This document shows positions 16,082 through 24,984 of a DNA stretch of 42,682 nucleotides, one piece after another. The notes beneath the pieces were generated by a model, which saw nothing but the letters and a program-made list of their open reading frames with translations, did not search any database and was not told the DNA's origin. Location: assembly GCA_023476545.1 (NCBI GenBank), contig JAMCYP010000010.1, forward strand, positions 1-42,682, given 5' to 3'. The DNA comes from Candidatus Martarchaeota archaeon. Lineage in GTDB: Archaea > Micrarchaeota > Micrarchaeia > Micrarchaeales > CABMGC01. Position 1 is the first letter of the stretch; each line of letters starts with the position of its first letter. A program made the translations under genes and the position numbers.

Positions 16082-16121
16082 TGGAGGCACAGGCCATCCT
16101 TGCTAAAGTTCGGGGAGAAAC
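16082..16121 (+). repeat. cassette boundary repeat B with tRNA-Val 3' end
   Basis: TGGAGGCACAGG at 16082-16093 equals the tRNA-Val 3' end. The following 28 nt resemble repeat A, with CTTGCTAA and GGAGAAAC in common. Confidence 0.8.
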
Positions 16122-16142
16122 GATGTCAAACGACGGTAAGTG

Positions 16143-16757
16143 CTATTTTTTGACCGCAGTAACTACATAGTGTTTATTTGTGGTATCCAAATGCATTTCC
16201 TTAATGTTAAAGCCCTTGAAAAATTTCTTGATTAATGGTTCATTAAAGTAAAAGTGCGGCAGCCCCTTTTCATCGCCATCTAAAGGAAGATAAGTTCTAA
16301 AATCTACTCTCTTAAAGTGGTGTCCTTGAGTTTTTCCTTTAGGAACTGTGAAGAACAAAATGCCATTCTTCTTTAGAACCCTTTCTACCTCTTTTATCAC
16401 TTTTCTTATCCTCTTGGGATAATTATGGTGTAAGACTTGAGTTGAAATCTCTGCATCAAAAAAGTTGGTCTTATAAGGGAACCTGTTATTCATATCATAA
16501 ATCCTTGCATGCGCCTTGAGGTGTTCTTTTCTGAGCCATTGTCTGACAATCTTTATGCCTGTCGGTGAGGGGTCAAATCCATAAACATCAAATCCATTCC
16601 TTGCCAGATAAATTAAATGTCTTCCAGTCCCACAACCGATATCTAAAACTTTCTTCACATGTTTTCTCCGAAACAAGCCCACAAGCTTTGGCATATCCTT
16701 CTGGGGTTTTAGAAAGTATTTTCCCTTCTTTTTATATACTTCGTCCCATGCAGCCAT
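16143..16757 (-). CDS. class I SAM-dependent methyltransferase (cassette cargo 3)
   Basis: The 204-residue protein has the SAM-binding motif VLDIGCGTGRHLIYLA (residues 37-52), an acidic residue after the next strand (YGFDPS), a DMNNRFPY segment and a FDAEISTQVLHH region in place of the substrate-side motif. This is the general methyltransferase 11/25 type; there is no DNA-methyltransferase (N/D)PPY motif, so a small molecule, lipid or protein substrate is more likely than DNA. It is AT-rich and basic, has its own start (ATG at 16757) with a TATA-like CATTAAACGAT about 30 nt upstream, and lies between repeat B and the intact tRNA-Val gene. That makes it the module nearest the tRNA. Confidence 0.85.
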   Translation of the reverse strand: MAAWDEVYKKKGKYFLKPQKDMPKLVGLFRRKHVKKVLDIGCGTGRHLIYLARNGFDVYGFDPSPTGIKIVRQWLRKEHLKAHARIYDMNNRFPYKTNFFDAEISTQVLHHNYPKRIRKVIKEVERVLKKNGILFFTVPKGKTQGHHFKRVDFRTYLPLDGDEKGLPHFYFNEPLIKKFFKGFNIKEMHLDTTNKHYVVTAVKK

Positions 16758-16825
16758 GTTTATCCCATTACTCGATATCGTTTAATGCTGTTTAAGAAGC
16801 GAATTTCATGTTCGATGGAGTTACG

Positions 16826-16896
16826 TGGAGGCACAGGGAATCGAACCCAGGCCTTCAGCGTGTAAAGCTGACGTCCTACCATTAGACTATGCCTCC
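16826..16896 (-). tRNA. tRNA-Val (UAC)
   Basis: On the minus strand the acceptor GGAGGCA pairs with TGCCTCC (discriminator A at 16826). The D arm is GTCT...GGAC, the anticodon stem TCAGC/GCTGA encloses TTTACAC with anticodon TAC, and the T loop is TTCGATT. The T stem holds one T-T mismatch. No intron and no encoded CCA are seen. Its 3' end faces the cassette array, and copies of that end occur at 16082 and 15269. The aminotransferase gene stops 4 nt from its 5' end. Confidence 0.93.
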
Positions 16897-16899
16897 TTG

Positions 16900-18114
16900 C
16901 TATCTCTTGCTTCTGCAGAACTCATTAAGCTTTGTTATCGCTTCTCCGAGCACGCGCTTGGGAGGCAGCGAGACTATCCTTATGTGGCCAGGAGTCCCGA
17001 ATCCGGAGCCGCGCGTGAGCTGCACATACTTGGTCTTCAGCAACGTGTCAACAAACTCCTTGTCGTTCCTGAAGTGAAGTTGTTTCAGGTCAACCTTCGG
17101 AAAGATGTAGTATGCGCCTCTGGGCCTCACTGTGCTCAGGCATCTGTTCTCTCCCAGAAGCTTTACGGCAAAGTTCACACGTTCCTCTATTTCACCTACC
17201 ATCTTGCGTATCGCCCTGTTGTGCTCAGTTACGTTGTTCATTCCTTCTGCTACCGCGTACTGCGCAGGCGCATTGGCAGATACCCTTACTGAGGCAAAGT
17301 CCGCAATCTTCTGCTTGAGCGCCAGGGATACTTTGTCATCCTCCGGAACGATCGCAAATCCTATCCTGAAGCCTGTGGCATCGAAGTTCTTTGATGCGCC
17401 GTTGAGTATCACGTGTGGCATGCCCCTCGCAAGCTGCGCCACGCTGGTGAACTTGGCGCCGTTGTACACTATCTCATCATAAATCTCGTCGCTCACGAGT
17501 ATCAGCTTATGCTCGTTTGCAAGGTCGACAATACCTTCCAGCGTCTTTCGGTTGAGGACCGTGCCCGTAGGATTGTTCGGATTGGTGAGCAGCACGTACC
17601 TTATCCTCGCCTTGTGCTTGAGCTTCTTCACATGCCTCTCCAGCTCGTCCACGTCTATGCCCCAGCCATCGTTCTCCTTGTAGTCGAGCAGGTACTCCTG
17701 CCCGCCGGCCAGCCCTATGTACGGTATGTACTGCGTGTAGTAAGGCTTGAACACTATCGCGCGGTCCTTGGGGTCGATGAGTGCAGCGTTGAGCATGTAG
17801 AGCGCCTCGGATACGCCTGCAGTAACTACGATGTCCTCCTCGCCGAGGTCCAGGCCGTACATGCGCCTGTACCTGCCCATTATGGCAGCGGTCAGCTCCT
17901 TAGCGCCCCTTGTCTCAGTGTAGTGGGTCTTGTTATCGGATATTGCCTCAATGTATGCGTCTTTGATGTACTCTGGAGTGGGAAAGTAGACTGCGGGGTC
18001 GCCCCTGTTCAGCTTTATTATCTCCCTGCCCTTTCTCTCCAGCGCTTCGGCTATGGCATCGTCTTCTTCGAGCGGGTTAACCGCGTACCTGCTTCTTTCG
18101 GAGAGTATCGGCAT
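16900..18114 (-). CDS. PLP-dependent aminotransferase, class I/II
   Basis: This enzyme class transfers amino groups between amino acids and 2-oxo acids; archaeal members of this subgroup usually act on alanine or aspartate. The 404-residue protein shows the whole fold-type I set: NPNNPTG (178-184), SDEIYDEIVY with Asp209 and Tyr212, the PLP-binding lysine in ASKNFDATGFRIGF (Lys242) and the phosphate-binding Arg250. Length is normal. The ATG at 18114 has a minus-strand TATA box at 18141-18150 that overlaps the end of the upstream dph6 gene, so it can be transcribed on its own as well as by read-through from the ATP synthase operon. Substrate specificity is not readable. Confidence 0.9.
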   Translation of the reverse strand: MPILSERSRYAVNPLEEDDAIAEALERKGREIIKLNRGDPAVYFPTPEYIKDAYIEAISDNKTHYTETRGAKELTAAIMGRYRRMYGLDLGEEDIVVTAGVSEALYMLNAALIDPKDRAIVFKPYYTQYIPYIGLAGGQEYLLDYKENDGWGIDVDELERHVKKLKHKARIRYVLLTNPNNPTGTVLNRKTLEGIVDLANEHKLILVSDEIYDEIVYNGAKFTSVAQLARGMPHVILNGASKNFDATGFRIGFAIVPEDDKVSLALKQKIADFASVRVSANAPAQYAVAEGMNNVTEHNRAIRKMVGEIEERVNFAVKLLGENRCLSTVRPRGAYYIFPKVDLKQLHFRNDKEFVDTLLKTKYVQLTRGSGFGTPGHIRIVSLPPKRVLGEAITKLNEFCRSKR

Positions 18115-18140
18115 GCTTACAGGAACCGCTACTCTTGCAA

Positions 18141-18150
18141 GGCTTAAATT
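18141..18150 (-). promoter_or_regulatory. TATA box for the aminotransferase gene
   Basis: AATTTAAGCC on the minus strand lies about 32 nt before the ATG at 18114 and runs to the stop codon of dph6. Confidence 0.45.
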
Positions 18151-18817
18151 ACTTAGCGGTGAGTTTCGCCTTCTCTATGTAAAATATGCCATTGGTACCA
18201 GATACCTCAATGCGCGAGCTCTCCACCGTTATGCTCTTCTTGAAGAGCGGGGCGTCAAGCACGAACGTCTCAGCCTCGCCTCCCTCGAATAGCATGTTTA
18301 TCCCGTGCTTCCTGTTGGCTACTTTGAGGTGTTCTATCATTCCGCTGTCGATTCGCTCGCCGAGCAGCGACGTCTCGAGCCCTTCTGCCGAGACGGACGT
18401 GAGTATGACGTTGTACCTGGACGCCAGCTCATTCAGCTCGTCTAGCGGGTCGATGTGCCAGAGGGGCGCGATGTGCTCTATGCCCAGCCTTGAGGTTATC
18501 TCGTTGATCCTATCTGCCTGGTACCTGCTGTATGTCGCTCCCGTCACCAGCAGCTTCACGTCGTTGTCCACCAGCGCCTTCTCGAGGTCCCCGAGCTCCT
18601 CCTCCTTCTTTCCTTCAGTGTCCGCGAAGACATGTCGCGTGCCCAGCGCCTCGGCCTGCATCTTCGTCATGTCCACGTTGGGATAGTGGAACATGTAGCT
18701 TTCCCTGTTGGCGCTACGCATCGTTATAAGCAGGTCGATCTCCGCTCCCAGCGCCACCGCCTTGTGTAGTGCTAGAGTGGAGTCCTTGCCGCCGCTGAAC
18801 AGGCAGGCGTTCGTCAT
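18149..18817 (-). CDS. dph6: diphthine--ammonia ligase (Dph6 family)
   Basis: Dph6 carries out the last step of diphthamide formation on elongation factor 2, amidating diphthine with ATP and ammonium. The 222-residue protein starts with the PP-loop SGGKDST (residues 8-14), followed by LITMRSANRESYMFHYPN, a family-typical segment, and VTGATYSRYQADRI and LLFEGGEAETFVLDAPLF, both well-known Dph6/DUF71 signatures. Its ATG overlaps the stop of the ATP synthase D-subunit gene by 4 nt, so it should be translationally coupled to the operon, which is an unusual partner. The protein seems complete. Confidence 0.9.
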   Translation of the reverse strand: MTNACLFSGGKDSTLALHKAVALGAEIDLLITMRSANRESYMFHYPNVDMTKMQAEALGTRHVFADTEGKKEEELGDLEKALVDNDVKLLVTGATYSRYQADRINEITSRLGIEHIAPLWHIDPLDELNELASRYNVILTSVSAEGLETSLLGERIDSGMIEHLKVANRKHGINMLFEGGEAETFVLDAPLFKKSITVESSRIEVSGTNGIFYIEKAKLTAK

Positions 18818-19431
18818 GCATTCTGCCTTTCTATCTTCTTCTTCACGTGCTTGAGCGCTGAGAACATGTCGCGTTCCATCTCGTCAAGCCTGAAAGATAT
18901 GTAAGCGCCCTCCTTCTTAAGTCGCGGCAGGAGTATGTACTCCAACGCGTTGACCCTCCTCTTCACCCTGTCTATCTCGAGTATGAGCCTCTTGAGGCTC
19001 TGCTCCCTCTTCGCCGTGTCTATGATCATCTCCTTGACGCCGGAGAAGGCGTAGCTGACATCGCTGACCGCGGTGCTGCTATGGAGCAACACCTGCGCCT
19101 TCTGCTGATTCTGAACGTTCTCTATCTCCGGTATCCTTACGCCCATTACGTTCTTCACGCCCACTCTTACCTCCGAGGAGTCCATGGCGTAGAGGCTCGC
19201 CTGCTCCAGCTCGAAGTCGCCCGCGAACGTGGACGCGAGCACGGTTGTCTTGTATGCCGCCTGTAGCATCTCGTGCAGTCTCTTCCTGTCGCTCTTCGAC
19301 TCCTTGAGCATCGAGAAGAACTCCAGAACAAGGGCCTCACGCTTTCTCTTCAGCAGGTCGTGCCCCTTTGCCGCAAGCTTCGCGCTCTTCCTGACGTTTA
19401 TCAGGTTCATCCTTGTCGGGTTTCTGGCCAT
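18814..19431 (-). CDS. atpD: A-type ATP synthase subunit D (central stalk)
   Basis: Subunit D is the coiled-coil rotor shaft that joins the A3B3 head to the membrane ring. The 205-residue protein has the conserved start NPTRMNLINVRKSAKLAAKGHDLLK, a long helix-rich body, and the second helix with KRRVNALEYILLPRLKK near the C-terminus, as in all archaeal and vacuolar D subunits. It is the last ATP synthase gene of the operon; the B-subunit gene ends 3 nt before it, and it overlaps dph6 by 4 nt. Confidence 0.95.
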   Translation of the reverse strand: MARNPTRMNLINVRKSAKLAAKGHDLLKRKREALVLEFFSMLKESKSDRKRLHEMLQAAYKTTVLASTFAGDFELEQASLYAMDSSEVRVGVKNVMGVRIPEIENVQNQQKAQVLLHSSTAVSDVSYAFSGVKEMIIDTAKREQSLKRLILEIDRVKRRVNALEYILLPRLKKEGAYISFRLDEMERDMFSALKHVKKKIERQNA

Positions 19432-19434
19432 CCA

Positions 19435-20943
19435 CTACCTCTTCTTTCTCCTGCCTCCTGACTTTTTACCCGCTGCCTTCTTCGCGGGCTGTTTCTTCTC
19501 CTCCTTCTCTTCCTCTCTCTTGGTCTCTGCGCTTGCCTTCGGGCTTTCTTTCGGCGCCGAGCCCCTGTGCTTGAAGTGATACTTGCTTATGTGCTCGCTC
19601 TTTATCCTCGTGAGCTCGCCTTCAGGCAGTTCGGAGAGCAGCTTCCATCCTATGTCCAATGTGTTTTCTATGCTCCTGTCCTCATCCTCTCCTTGCGCAA
19701 GGAACTCTTTCTCGAAGTCGTCACCGAATTTCAGGTATAGCTTGTCCGTCTCGCTGAGCGCCTCTGTGCCTATGATCGCGCTCAGGCTTCTCGATTCCTG
19801 CGCTCTAGCGTACGCTCCGTAGAGCTGGTCGGCCACACCCCTGTGGTCCTCCCTTGTCTTGCCTGCTCCGATTCCGTTGTTCATAAGCCTCGAGAGCGAG
19901 CCGAGAGGGTTGACCGGCGGGTAGAGGCCCTTGTTGTTCAGCTCCCTGCTCAGGAATATCTGGCCCTCGGTTATGTAGCCGGTAAGGTCAGGTATCGGAT
20001 GCGTGATGTCGTCGCCAGGCATCGTGACGATGTTGAGCTGCGTTATGCTGCCCTTCCTTCCCTCAGCTATTCCCGCCCGCTCGTAGATGCTGGCGAGGTC
20101 GGTGTACATGTAGCCCGGGTATCCTCTCCTTCCAGGAACCTCCTCCCTTGCGCTCGCCATCTCTCTCAGGGCCTCGCAGTAGTTGGTCATGTCAGTGAGC
20201 ATGACCAGCACGTGCATGCCTTTGTCGTAGGCGAGAAACTCAGCAGTTGTCAGTGCGAGCCTCGGCGTGAGTATCCTCTCTATGCTCGGATCGTCTGCCA
20301 GGTTCATGAACGCCACGGTCCTCTTGAGCGCTCCGGTCTTCCTGAAGTTCTCGATGAAGAACGAGGCGTCGTCGTAGGTTATGCCTATTCCCGCGAACAC
20401 TACAGCGAAGTTCTCCTTGCTTCCGACGACCTTTGCCTGCCTAGCTATCTGCGCCGCGAGCCTGTTGTGTGGCAGTCCCGAGCCGGAGAAGATTGGAAGC
20501 TTCTGGCCCCTGACCAGCGTCATGAGGCCGTCTATGGATGATACGCCCGTCTGTATGAAGTCGCTGGGCATGCGCCTAGCTGTGGGATTCATGGGTTCGC
20601 CATTTATGTCGCGCTCCTTCTCCACCGCGAAGGCCGCGTTTGTGTCCTTTGGCTTGCCCTGGCCGTTGAACACCCTGCCTAGCATCTCCTCGCCCACCCC
20701 GAGCTTGAAAGTATCGCCGGTGAACCTCACGCTGGTTGACTTTATGCTTATCCCGCTCGTGGGTCCGAACACCTGTACCACCGCATATGTGTCAGCGGTC
20801 TCTATGACCTGGCCCAGCCTCTCCTCCCCCGAATCAAGCCTTATCTTCGTGATCTCTCCGTAGCCCGCGTTCTTTATCGCGTTGACAACCAGAAGCGGTC
20901 CGGATACTTTGCCAAGCGTCCTGTACTCTGTCTCGAACTTCAT
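19435..20943 (-). CDS. atpB: A-type ATP synthase subunit B (non-catalytic)
   Basis: Subunit B alternates with A in the head and holds the non-catalytic nucleotide site. The 502-residue protein has the family landmarks [31 protein letters not shown], the degenerate P-loop region [19 protein letters not shown] (no GKT, as normal for B), [18 protein letters not shown] and [22 protein letters not shown]. It exceeds the usual length of about 460 residues by a tail of about 45 residues made almost only of Lys, Glu, Ser and Ala, ending GGRRKKR. The gene overlaps subunit A by 4 nt. Confidence 0.96.
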   Translation of the reverse strand: MKFETEYRTLGKVSGPLLVVNAIKNAGYGEITKIRLDSGEERLGQVIETADTYAVVQVFGPTSGISIKSTSVRFTGDTFKLGVGEEMLGRVFNGQGKPKDTNAAFAVEKERDINGEPMNPTARRMPSDFIQTGVSSIDGLMTLVRGQKLPIFSGSGLPHNRLAAQIARQAKVVGSKENFAVVFAGIGITYDDASFFIENFRKTGALKRTVAFMNLADDPSIERILTPRLALTTAEFLAYDKGMHVLVMLTDMTNYCEALREMASAREEVPGRRGYPGYMYTDLASIYERAGIAEGRKGSITQLNIVTMPGDDITHPIPDLTGYITEGQIFLSRELNNKGLYPPVNPLGSLSRLMNNGIGAGKTREDHRGVADQLYGAYARAQESRSLSAIIGTEALSETDKLYLKFGDDFEKEFLAQGEDEDRSIENTLDIGWKLLSELPEGELTRIKSEHISKYHFKHRGSAPKESPKASAETKREEEKEEKKQPAKKAAGKKSGGRRKKR

Positions 20944-22718
20944 GCCTTCACCTCTTCCTCCATGCCGTGCTCCGCCACGAGCTTCTTGAACTGCGACTCT
21001 ATCTGCTCGTTTATCTTCCCACCCTCTGCATCTATCTTCTCTTCCGGTATCTCCTTCATCCTTGAGATCTCCTTCACCACGTCGAGCTCCAGAGAGTTCT
21101 CGGCGCTAACTCCCTTCCGCGCAGCCTCCTCCGCTTTGTCCCCGAAGTGCAGCATGGTACCTATCATGATGTTCTGCTTCTTCAGGCTCGTGAAAGCGTC
21201 TACTGGATCGAATGCCGACTGCCTCAGGAAGTTCTCCCTCACCATCCTTCCCACTCCGAGCAGCACGCGTTCCGTGTCAGGCAGCGCGTCCTCCCCCACC
21301 AGCTGCACTATGTCCTTCAGCTCAGCCTCCTTCTGCAGCAGCGCCTGCGTCCTGTTCCTGTTGGATGTGAAGTCTTCTCCTATGTTCTTGTCGTACCAGC
21401 CCTGCAGCGCCCCGGTGTAGAGCGAGTAGCTGCTGAGCCAGTTTATTGATGGGAAGTGCCTCGAGCTTGCGAGCGCGGCATCAAGCGCCCAGAACGTCTT
21501 GACCACCCTGAGCGTGCTCTGCGCCACCGGCTCTGACAGGTCTCCTCCCGGAGGGGAGACTGCGCCGACCACAGTCACAGATCCGATTCCGCCGTCAAGG
21601 GTCTTCACGCGTCCTGCTCTCTCGTAGAACTCTGCAACTCTCTTTGGAAGGTATGCGGGATAGCCTTCCTCTCCTGGCATCTCCTCCAGCCTTGTGGATA
21701 TCTCCCTCATCGCCTCTGCCCACCTTGATGTGGAGTCTGCCATGAGCGCCACGTTGTATCCCATGTCCCTGAAGTATTCGGCTATGGTTATGCCAGTGTA
21801 GATGCTGGCTTCCCTGGCAGCCACGGGCATGTTGCTCGTGTTGGCTATCAGTACAGTTCGTTCCATTAGCGGCCTGCCGGTGGTCGGATCCTTCAGCTCG
21901 GGAAACTCCGTAAGCACATCTGTCATCTCGTTGCCTCGCTCACCGCATCCCACATAAACGACCACGTTCGCGTCAGAGTACTTGGCCAGGGACTGCTGCG
22001 TCACAGTCTTTCCGCTTCCGAACGGTCCAGGTATGCCAGCGGTCCCTCCCTTTGCGACAGGGAAGAGCGTGTCTATCACCCGCATTCCTGTGATAAGGGG
22101 CACCTCGGCAGCTATCTTCTCCGCATATCTCGCAGCCTGTCTTACGGGTCTCTTCTGCAGCATGCTCACCTTTGCCATGCCCCTGCCTGTCTTCACCACG
22201 GCTACGGTATCCTCAACGCTCATCTTTCCTGATTTTATGCTCTCGATTCTGCCGTTGACTCCCTGCGGCACCATTATGTAGTGCTTTATCAGCGGCGTCT
22301 CCTCCACGTATCCGATTATCGTGCCCTCTGTGACACGCGCGCCCTTCACCGCCTTCTTGTCCGCGTGGAACTGCCACTTCTTCTTCCTGTCTATTGAGTT
22401 TACGTCGCTGCCCCTCCTGATGAAGATGCCAGTCTTCGCCTTTATCATGTTGAGCGGTCGCTGCACCCCGTCGAATATCTGCGAGAGTATGCCCGGGCCC
22501 AGCTCAACTGAGAGCTGCGTGTCCGTAGATACCACCTTCTCCCCAGGCCTGACCCCGTTCGTGTCCTCGTACACCTGTATTATCGCGCGTTCGCCCTCAA
22601 GCTTTATCACCTCCCCTATGAGCTTTGCGCTTCCTACCCGCACCACGTCGTACATGCTGGCGCCGAGCATCTCCTTCGCTACCACGAGCGGTCCCGATAT
22701 TCTCTCTATTATTCCCAA
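20940..22718 (-). CDS. atpA: A-type ATP synthase subunit A (catalytic)
   Basis: Subunit A binds and makes or hydrolyses ATP. The 592-residue protein has a Walker A motif GPFGSGKT near residue 231, the non-homologous insert before it ([15 protein letters not shown] region), the catalytic stretch [46 protein letters not shown], and the C-terminal helical domain. Length is normal, and no intein is present although this gene often carries one in archaea. The operon order around it is canonical. Confidence 0.97.
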   Translation of the reverse strand: MGIIERISGPLVVAKEMLGASMYDVVRVGSAKLIGEVIKLEGERAIIQVYEDTNGVRPGEKVVSTDTQLSVELGPGILSQIFDGVQRPLNMIKAKTGIFIRRGSDVNSIDRKKKWQFHADKKAVKGARVTEGTIIGYVEETPLIKHYIMVPQGVNGRIESIKSGKMSVEDTVAVVKTGRGMAKVSMLQKRPVRQAARYAEKIAAEVPLITGMRVIDTLFPVAKGGTAGIPGPFGSGKTVTQQSLAKYSDANVVVYVGCGERGNEMTDVLTEFPELKDPTTGRPLMERTVLIANTSNMPVAAREASIYTGITIAEYFRDMGYNVALMADSTSRWAEAMREISTRLEEMPGEEGYPAYLPKRVAEFYERAGRVKTLDGGIGSVTVVGAVSPPGGDLSEPVAQSTLRVVKTFWALDAALASSRHFPSINWLSSYSLYTGALQGWYDKNIGEDFTSNRNRTQALLQKEAELKDIVQLVGEDALPDTERVLLGVGRMVRENFLRQSAFDPVDAFTSLKKQNIMIGTMLHFGDKAEEAARKGVSAENSLELDVVKEISRMKEIPEEKIDAEGGKINEQIESQFKKLVAEHGMEEEVKA

Positions 22719-22726
22719 AACATCAC

Positions 22727-23080
22727 CTAACTCTTTGTCCTGTCCTGCAGTATGTCCACGCCCACGGCCCTGAGTATCAGACGCCTCAGTGTGTCTTCGC
22801 CTCCCTCCTTCTCGTTGTAATCGGCCACGGATACGACCAGCGGATCAAGCGAGTTGTCTATCCTGTACCTCGTCCTCCTGTCAGTTATCGACTCAGCCAC
22901 GCCCTGCGAGATCACTATTATGCCAACGTCGTCCCTGTCCAGCATCGCGTTCATCCTCCGCTCCGCATCCTCCTTGTCCTTCACCGTATGGCTCTCGCTG
23001 ACCCCGGCAAGCTTCATGCCTAGAGGCAGCACCTCGCTGCCAAGCACCACTATCTTCTTGTTCTGCATCACTTGAGCCAT
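22727..23080 (-). CDS. atpF: A-type ATP synthase subunit F
   Basis: Subunit F is a small Rossmann-like protein of the central stalk with a regulatory C-terminal helix. The 117-residue protein shows KIVVLGSEVLPLGMKLAGV, DVGIIVISQGVAESI and a helical end, all typical. It overlaps the C-subunit gene by 13 nt and precedes subunit A, its normal place. The end of the protein (ILRAVGVDILQDRTKS) replaces the usual last helix sequence but is of normal length. Confidence 0.9.
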   Translation of the reverse strand: MAQVMQNKKIVVLGSEVLPLGMKLAGVSESHTVKDKEDAERRMNAMLDRDDVGIIVISQGVAESITDRRTRYRIDNSLDPLVVSVADYNEKEGGEDTLRRLILRAVGVDILQDRTKS

Positions 23081-24132
23081 GATATCATTCCCTTTATCTC
23101 CGTGTCGCTGAGCCCGTAGCTCCTGCCCTTGATCAGTATCCTCAGCGTGAACACCTCCACCTCCTTGAGGTAGAGGAACGCAACCAGCGCCCCGAAAGAC
23201 AGCACGCTGTGCCTTACGCTGCGCAGCGCCTTCCTGAATATCTCGTTAAGCATCGCAATCTCGAATATCATGAGCGGCTTGGTGCCGCTGGCTGCGTACT
23301 CTGCAGCCGCCTGCTTCAGGCCGAATGCCTTCGCGGACGCGGCAAGCTCTCCCGCGTCCTTCGCATCCTTGAACAGCTTCTCCAGAGCGCCTGTCTGCAT
23401 CGTGCCGTTTGGCAGGATGCGTCCCGACACAACGCTGAAGTCCAGCCTGTGCTTCTTCGCTTCGAGCAGCAGGAGCACGTTCCTCATGTCTATCCTGCTC
23501 CTTATGAGTCCCGCAGCTTCGCGGTCTATGGTAGAGAGCCTCTGTATCGTGCCTCCCAGCTTCAGGTAGTAGCTCTGCTCAAGCGCCGCGTTGGCCTCGA
23601 CAACGCTGTGCGAGCGCTTGTAGGCATCGAGGGCGCTGTCAAGCATCTCGGCGTATGGCGTGTGCAGCGTGAGCCAGGCTATGGCCTCATCCACGCTCTT
23701 TGCTGCTGTAGCCTCCTTCGCGATGCTGAGTCCGGCGTACTTGGTGTCGATTATGTACTCTGATACGTCTTCGTATCTCTTCTTTGAGGCCACGGCCTCA
23801 AGCATGACCTTTATGTTGCCTATGTCCCACTCGCCGACTATCGCTATCATTATGGCCCGTTGGTCCTTCGGCGCTATTGAGATGAGCTTGCTGATCTCCT
23901 TTCCGAGGTTCTTGCTCAGGGCAAAGTCCACAAGCGTTCCCATCGCCTTCACCCCTCCGAACCTCTCCACGTCCGACTTGTACTCGGTCTGCAGCAGCAT
24001 CGCGGCTATGCTTCCGGGATCCTTTGCAGCGAGCATGCGTTCAAGCGTCTCCCTGCTCACGAGCTTAGACTCCATCGCCTTGACCCTCGTATTCGAGTAT
24101 GCGTACTTCATCGCGTCCTTGAGTCCTGGCAT
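23068..24132 (-). CDS. atpC: A-type ATP synthase subunit C (stalk-to-ring adaptor)
   Basis: Subunit C (equivalent to V-ATPase d) is the funnel-shaped adaptor between central stalk and membrane ring. The 354-residue, all-helical protein has YAYSNTRVKAMESKLVSRE near the start and repeated three-fold related segments, including NLGKEISKLI and IRSRIDMRNVLLLLEAKKH, both family landmarks. Length is usual. It follows subunit E by 2 nt and overlaps F by 13 nt, so translation of the operon is tightly coupled here. Confidence 0.92.
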   Translation of the reverse strand: MPGLKDAMKYAYSNTRVKAMESKLVSRETLERMLAAKDPGSIAAMLLQTEYKSDVERFGGVKAMGTLVDFALSKNLGKEISKLISIAPKDQRAIMIAIVGEWDIGNIKVMLEAVASKKRYEDVSEYIIDTKYAGLSIAKEATAAKSVDEAIAWLTLHTPYAEMLDSALDAYKRSHSVVEANAALEQSYYLKLGGTIQRLSTIDREAAGLIRSRIDMRNVLLLLEAKKHRLDFSVVSGRILPNGTMQTGALEKLFKDAKDAGELAASAKAFGLKQAAAEYAASGTKPLMIFEIAMLNEIFRKALRSVRHSVLSFGALVAFLYLKEVEVFTLRILIKGRSYGLSDTEIKGMISWLK

Positions 24133-24134
24133 GC

Positions 24135-24740
24135 CTATCTTCCCCGCTTCCTCCCTGTGCGCCTGACCGCAGGAACGTGTGCCTTGAAGGCCTCTTCCAG
24201 GAGCATCGTCTCTATCTCCTGCCTGTTCTCCTCGAACAGCCCGTCTATAGTTGCGCTTATCCTTATGCTTCCGCTTCTGTTGCTGAGCTCCACTCCGTTG
24301 CCCGCGTTCCCATACTTAATCCTGCCGCCGAAATCCCTGACCTGCTTTGCCTCCTTCCTTCCGATCATCAGGGTGAGTTCGCCTTCAGGTGCTATGGACC
24401 TGGCTTCGTGCACCGCATTCTCGATGAGCCTGGAGTAGCCCGCCTTCTTCACCCTCTTTATCACCAGCGCCTTGAGCTTCACCATCGCATGCCGCATCGC
24501 CTTGTTCCTTGCCTCGAGGAGCGCGCTCCTCTCCTGCAGCTCTATGCTCTCGTTCTGCTCGGCATCCATCTTGCTTATCTCGGCGTTCGTGGATATCTCT
24601 GCAGCCTCGCGTATGTTCTTTGCCTTGGACCTGGCATCGTCGAGCGTCTTCGCAGCCGCTTCCCTGCCCTTGCCCTCGATCTCGCTGGCTCTGCTCTCCG
24701 CGTCCTCGAGTATGTGCTTCTCCAACCTGTCCAGGGGCAT
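24135..24740 (-). CDS. atpE: A-type ATP synthase subunit E (peripheral stalk)
   Basis: Subunit E pairs with H to form the peripheral stalk that stops the head from turning. The 201-residue protein has an N-terminal charged coiled coil rich in Ala, Glu, Lys and Arg (about residues 5-85) and a globular C-terminal part with ENAVHEARSIAPEGELTLMIG, FGGRIKYGNAGNGVELSN and FEENRQEIETMLLEEAF, all in the family order. It lies between the K and C genes with short spacers. Confidence 0.92.
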   Translation of the reverse strand: MPLDRLEKHILEDAESRASEIEGKGREAAAKTLDDARSKAKNIREAAEISTNAEISKMDAEQNESIELQERSALLEARNKAMRHAMVKLKALVIKRVKKAGYSRLIENAVHEARSIAPEGELTLMIGRKEAKQVRDFGGRIKYGNAGNGVELSNRSGSIRISATIDGLFEENRQEIETMLLEEAFKAHVPAVRRTGRKRGR

Positions 24741-24747
24741 CGCACAC

Positions 24748-24984
24748 CTAGATTAGGCCGGCAGCCAGCATTATCAGTATAGCTACCACGAAGCCGAATA
24801 TGAGCAGCGTCTCCGGCAGCACGAGGAACAGCAACGCCATTCCAAGCTGATCAGGCTTCTCCGCTATCAATCCGAGTCCCGCAGCTCCTATCGCTGACTG
24901 TGCAACTCCTGTTCCTACCGCGCCTCCGAGTATTGCGACTCCGGCGCCCACGGCCGCTATCGCGGCCTCGATTCCTATTGTCAT
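24748..24984 (-). CDS. atpK: A-type ATP synthase subunit K (membrane rotor ring, c subunit)
   Basis: This proteolipid forms the rotating ring that carries the ions. The 78-residue protein has two membrane helices (about 7-31 and 47-75) with Gly-rich packing motifs, and the ion-binding glutamate Glu58 in LPETLLIFGF in the second helix. It is a single hairpin, not the duplicated or triplicated forms known from some methanogens. Whether it carries protons or sodium cannot be settled by eye, though the acidic residue is in the normal place. It overlaps the subunit I gene by 4 nt. Confidence 0.95.
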   Translation of the reverse strand: MTIGIEAAIAAVGAGVAILGGAVGTGVAQSAIGAAGLGLIAEKPDQLGMALLFLVLPETLLIFGFVVAILIMLAAGLI

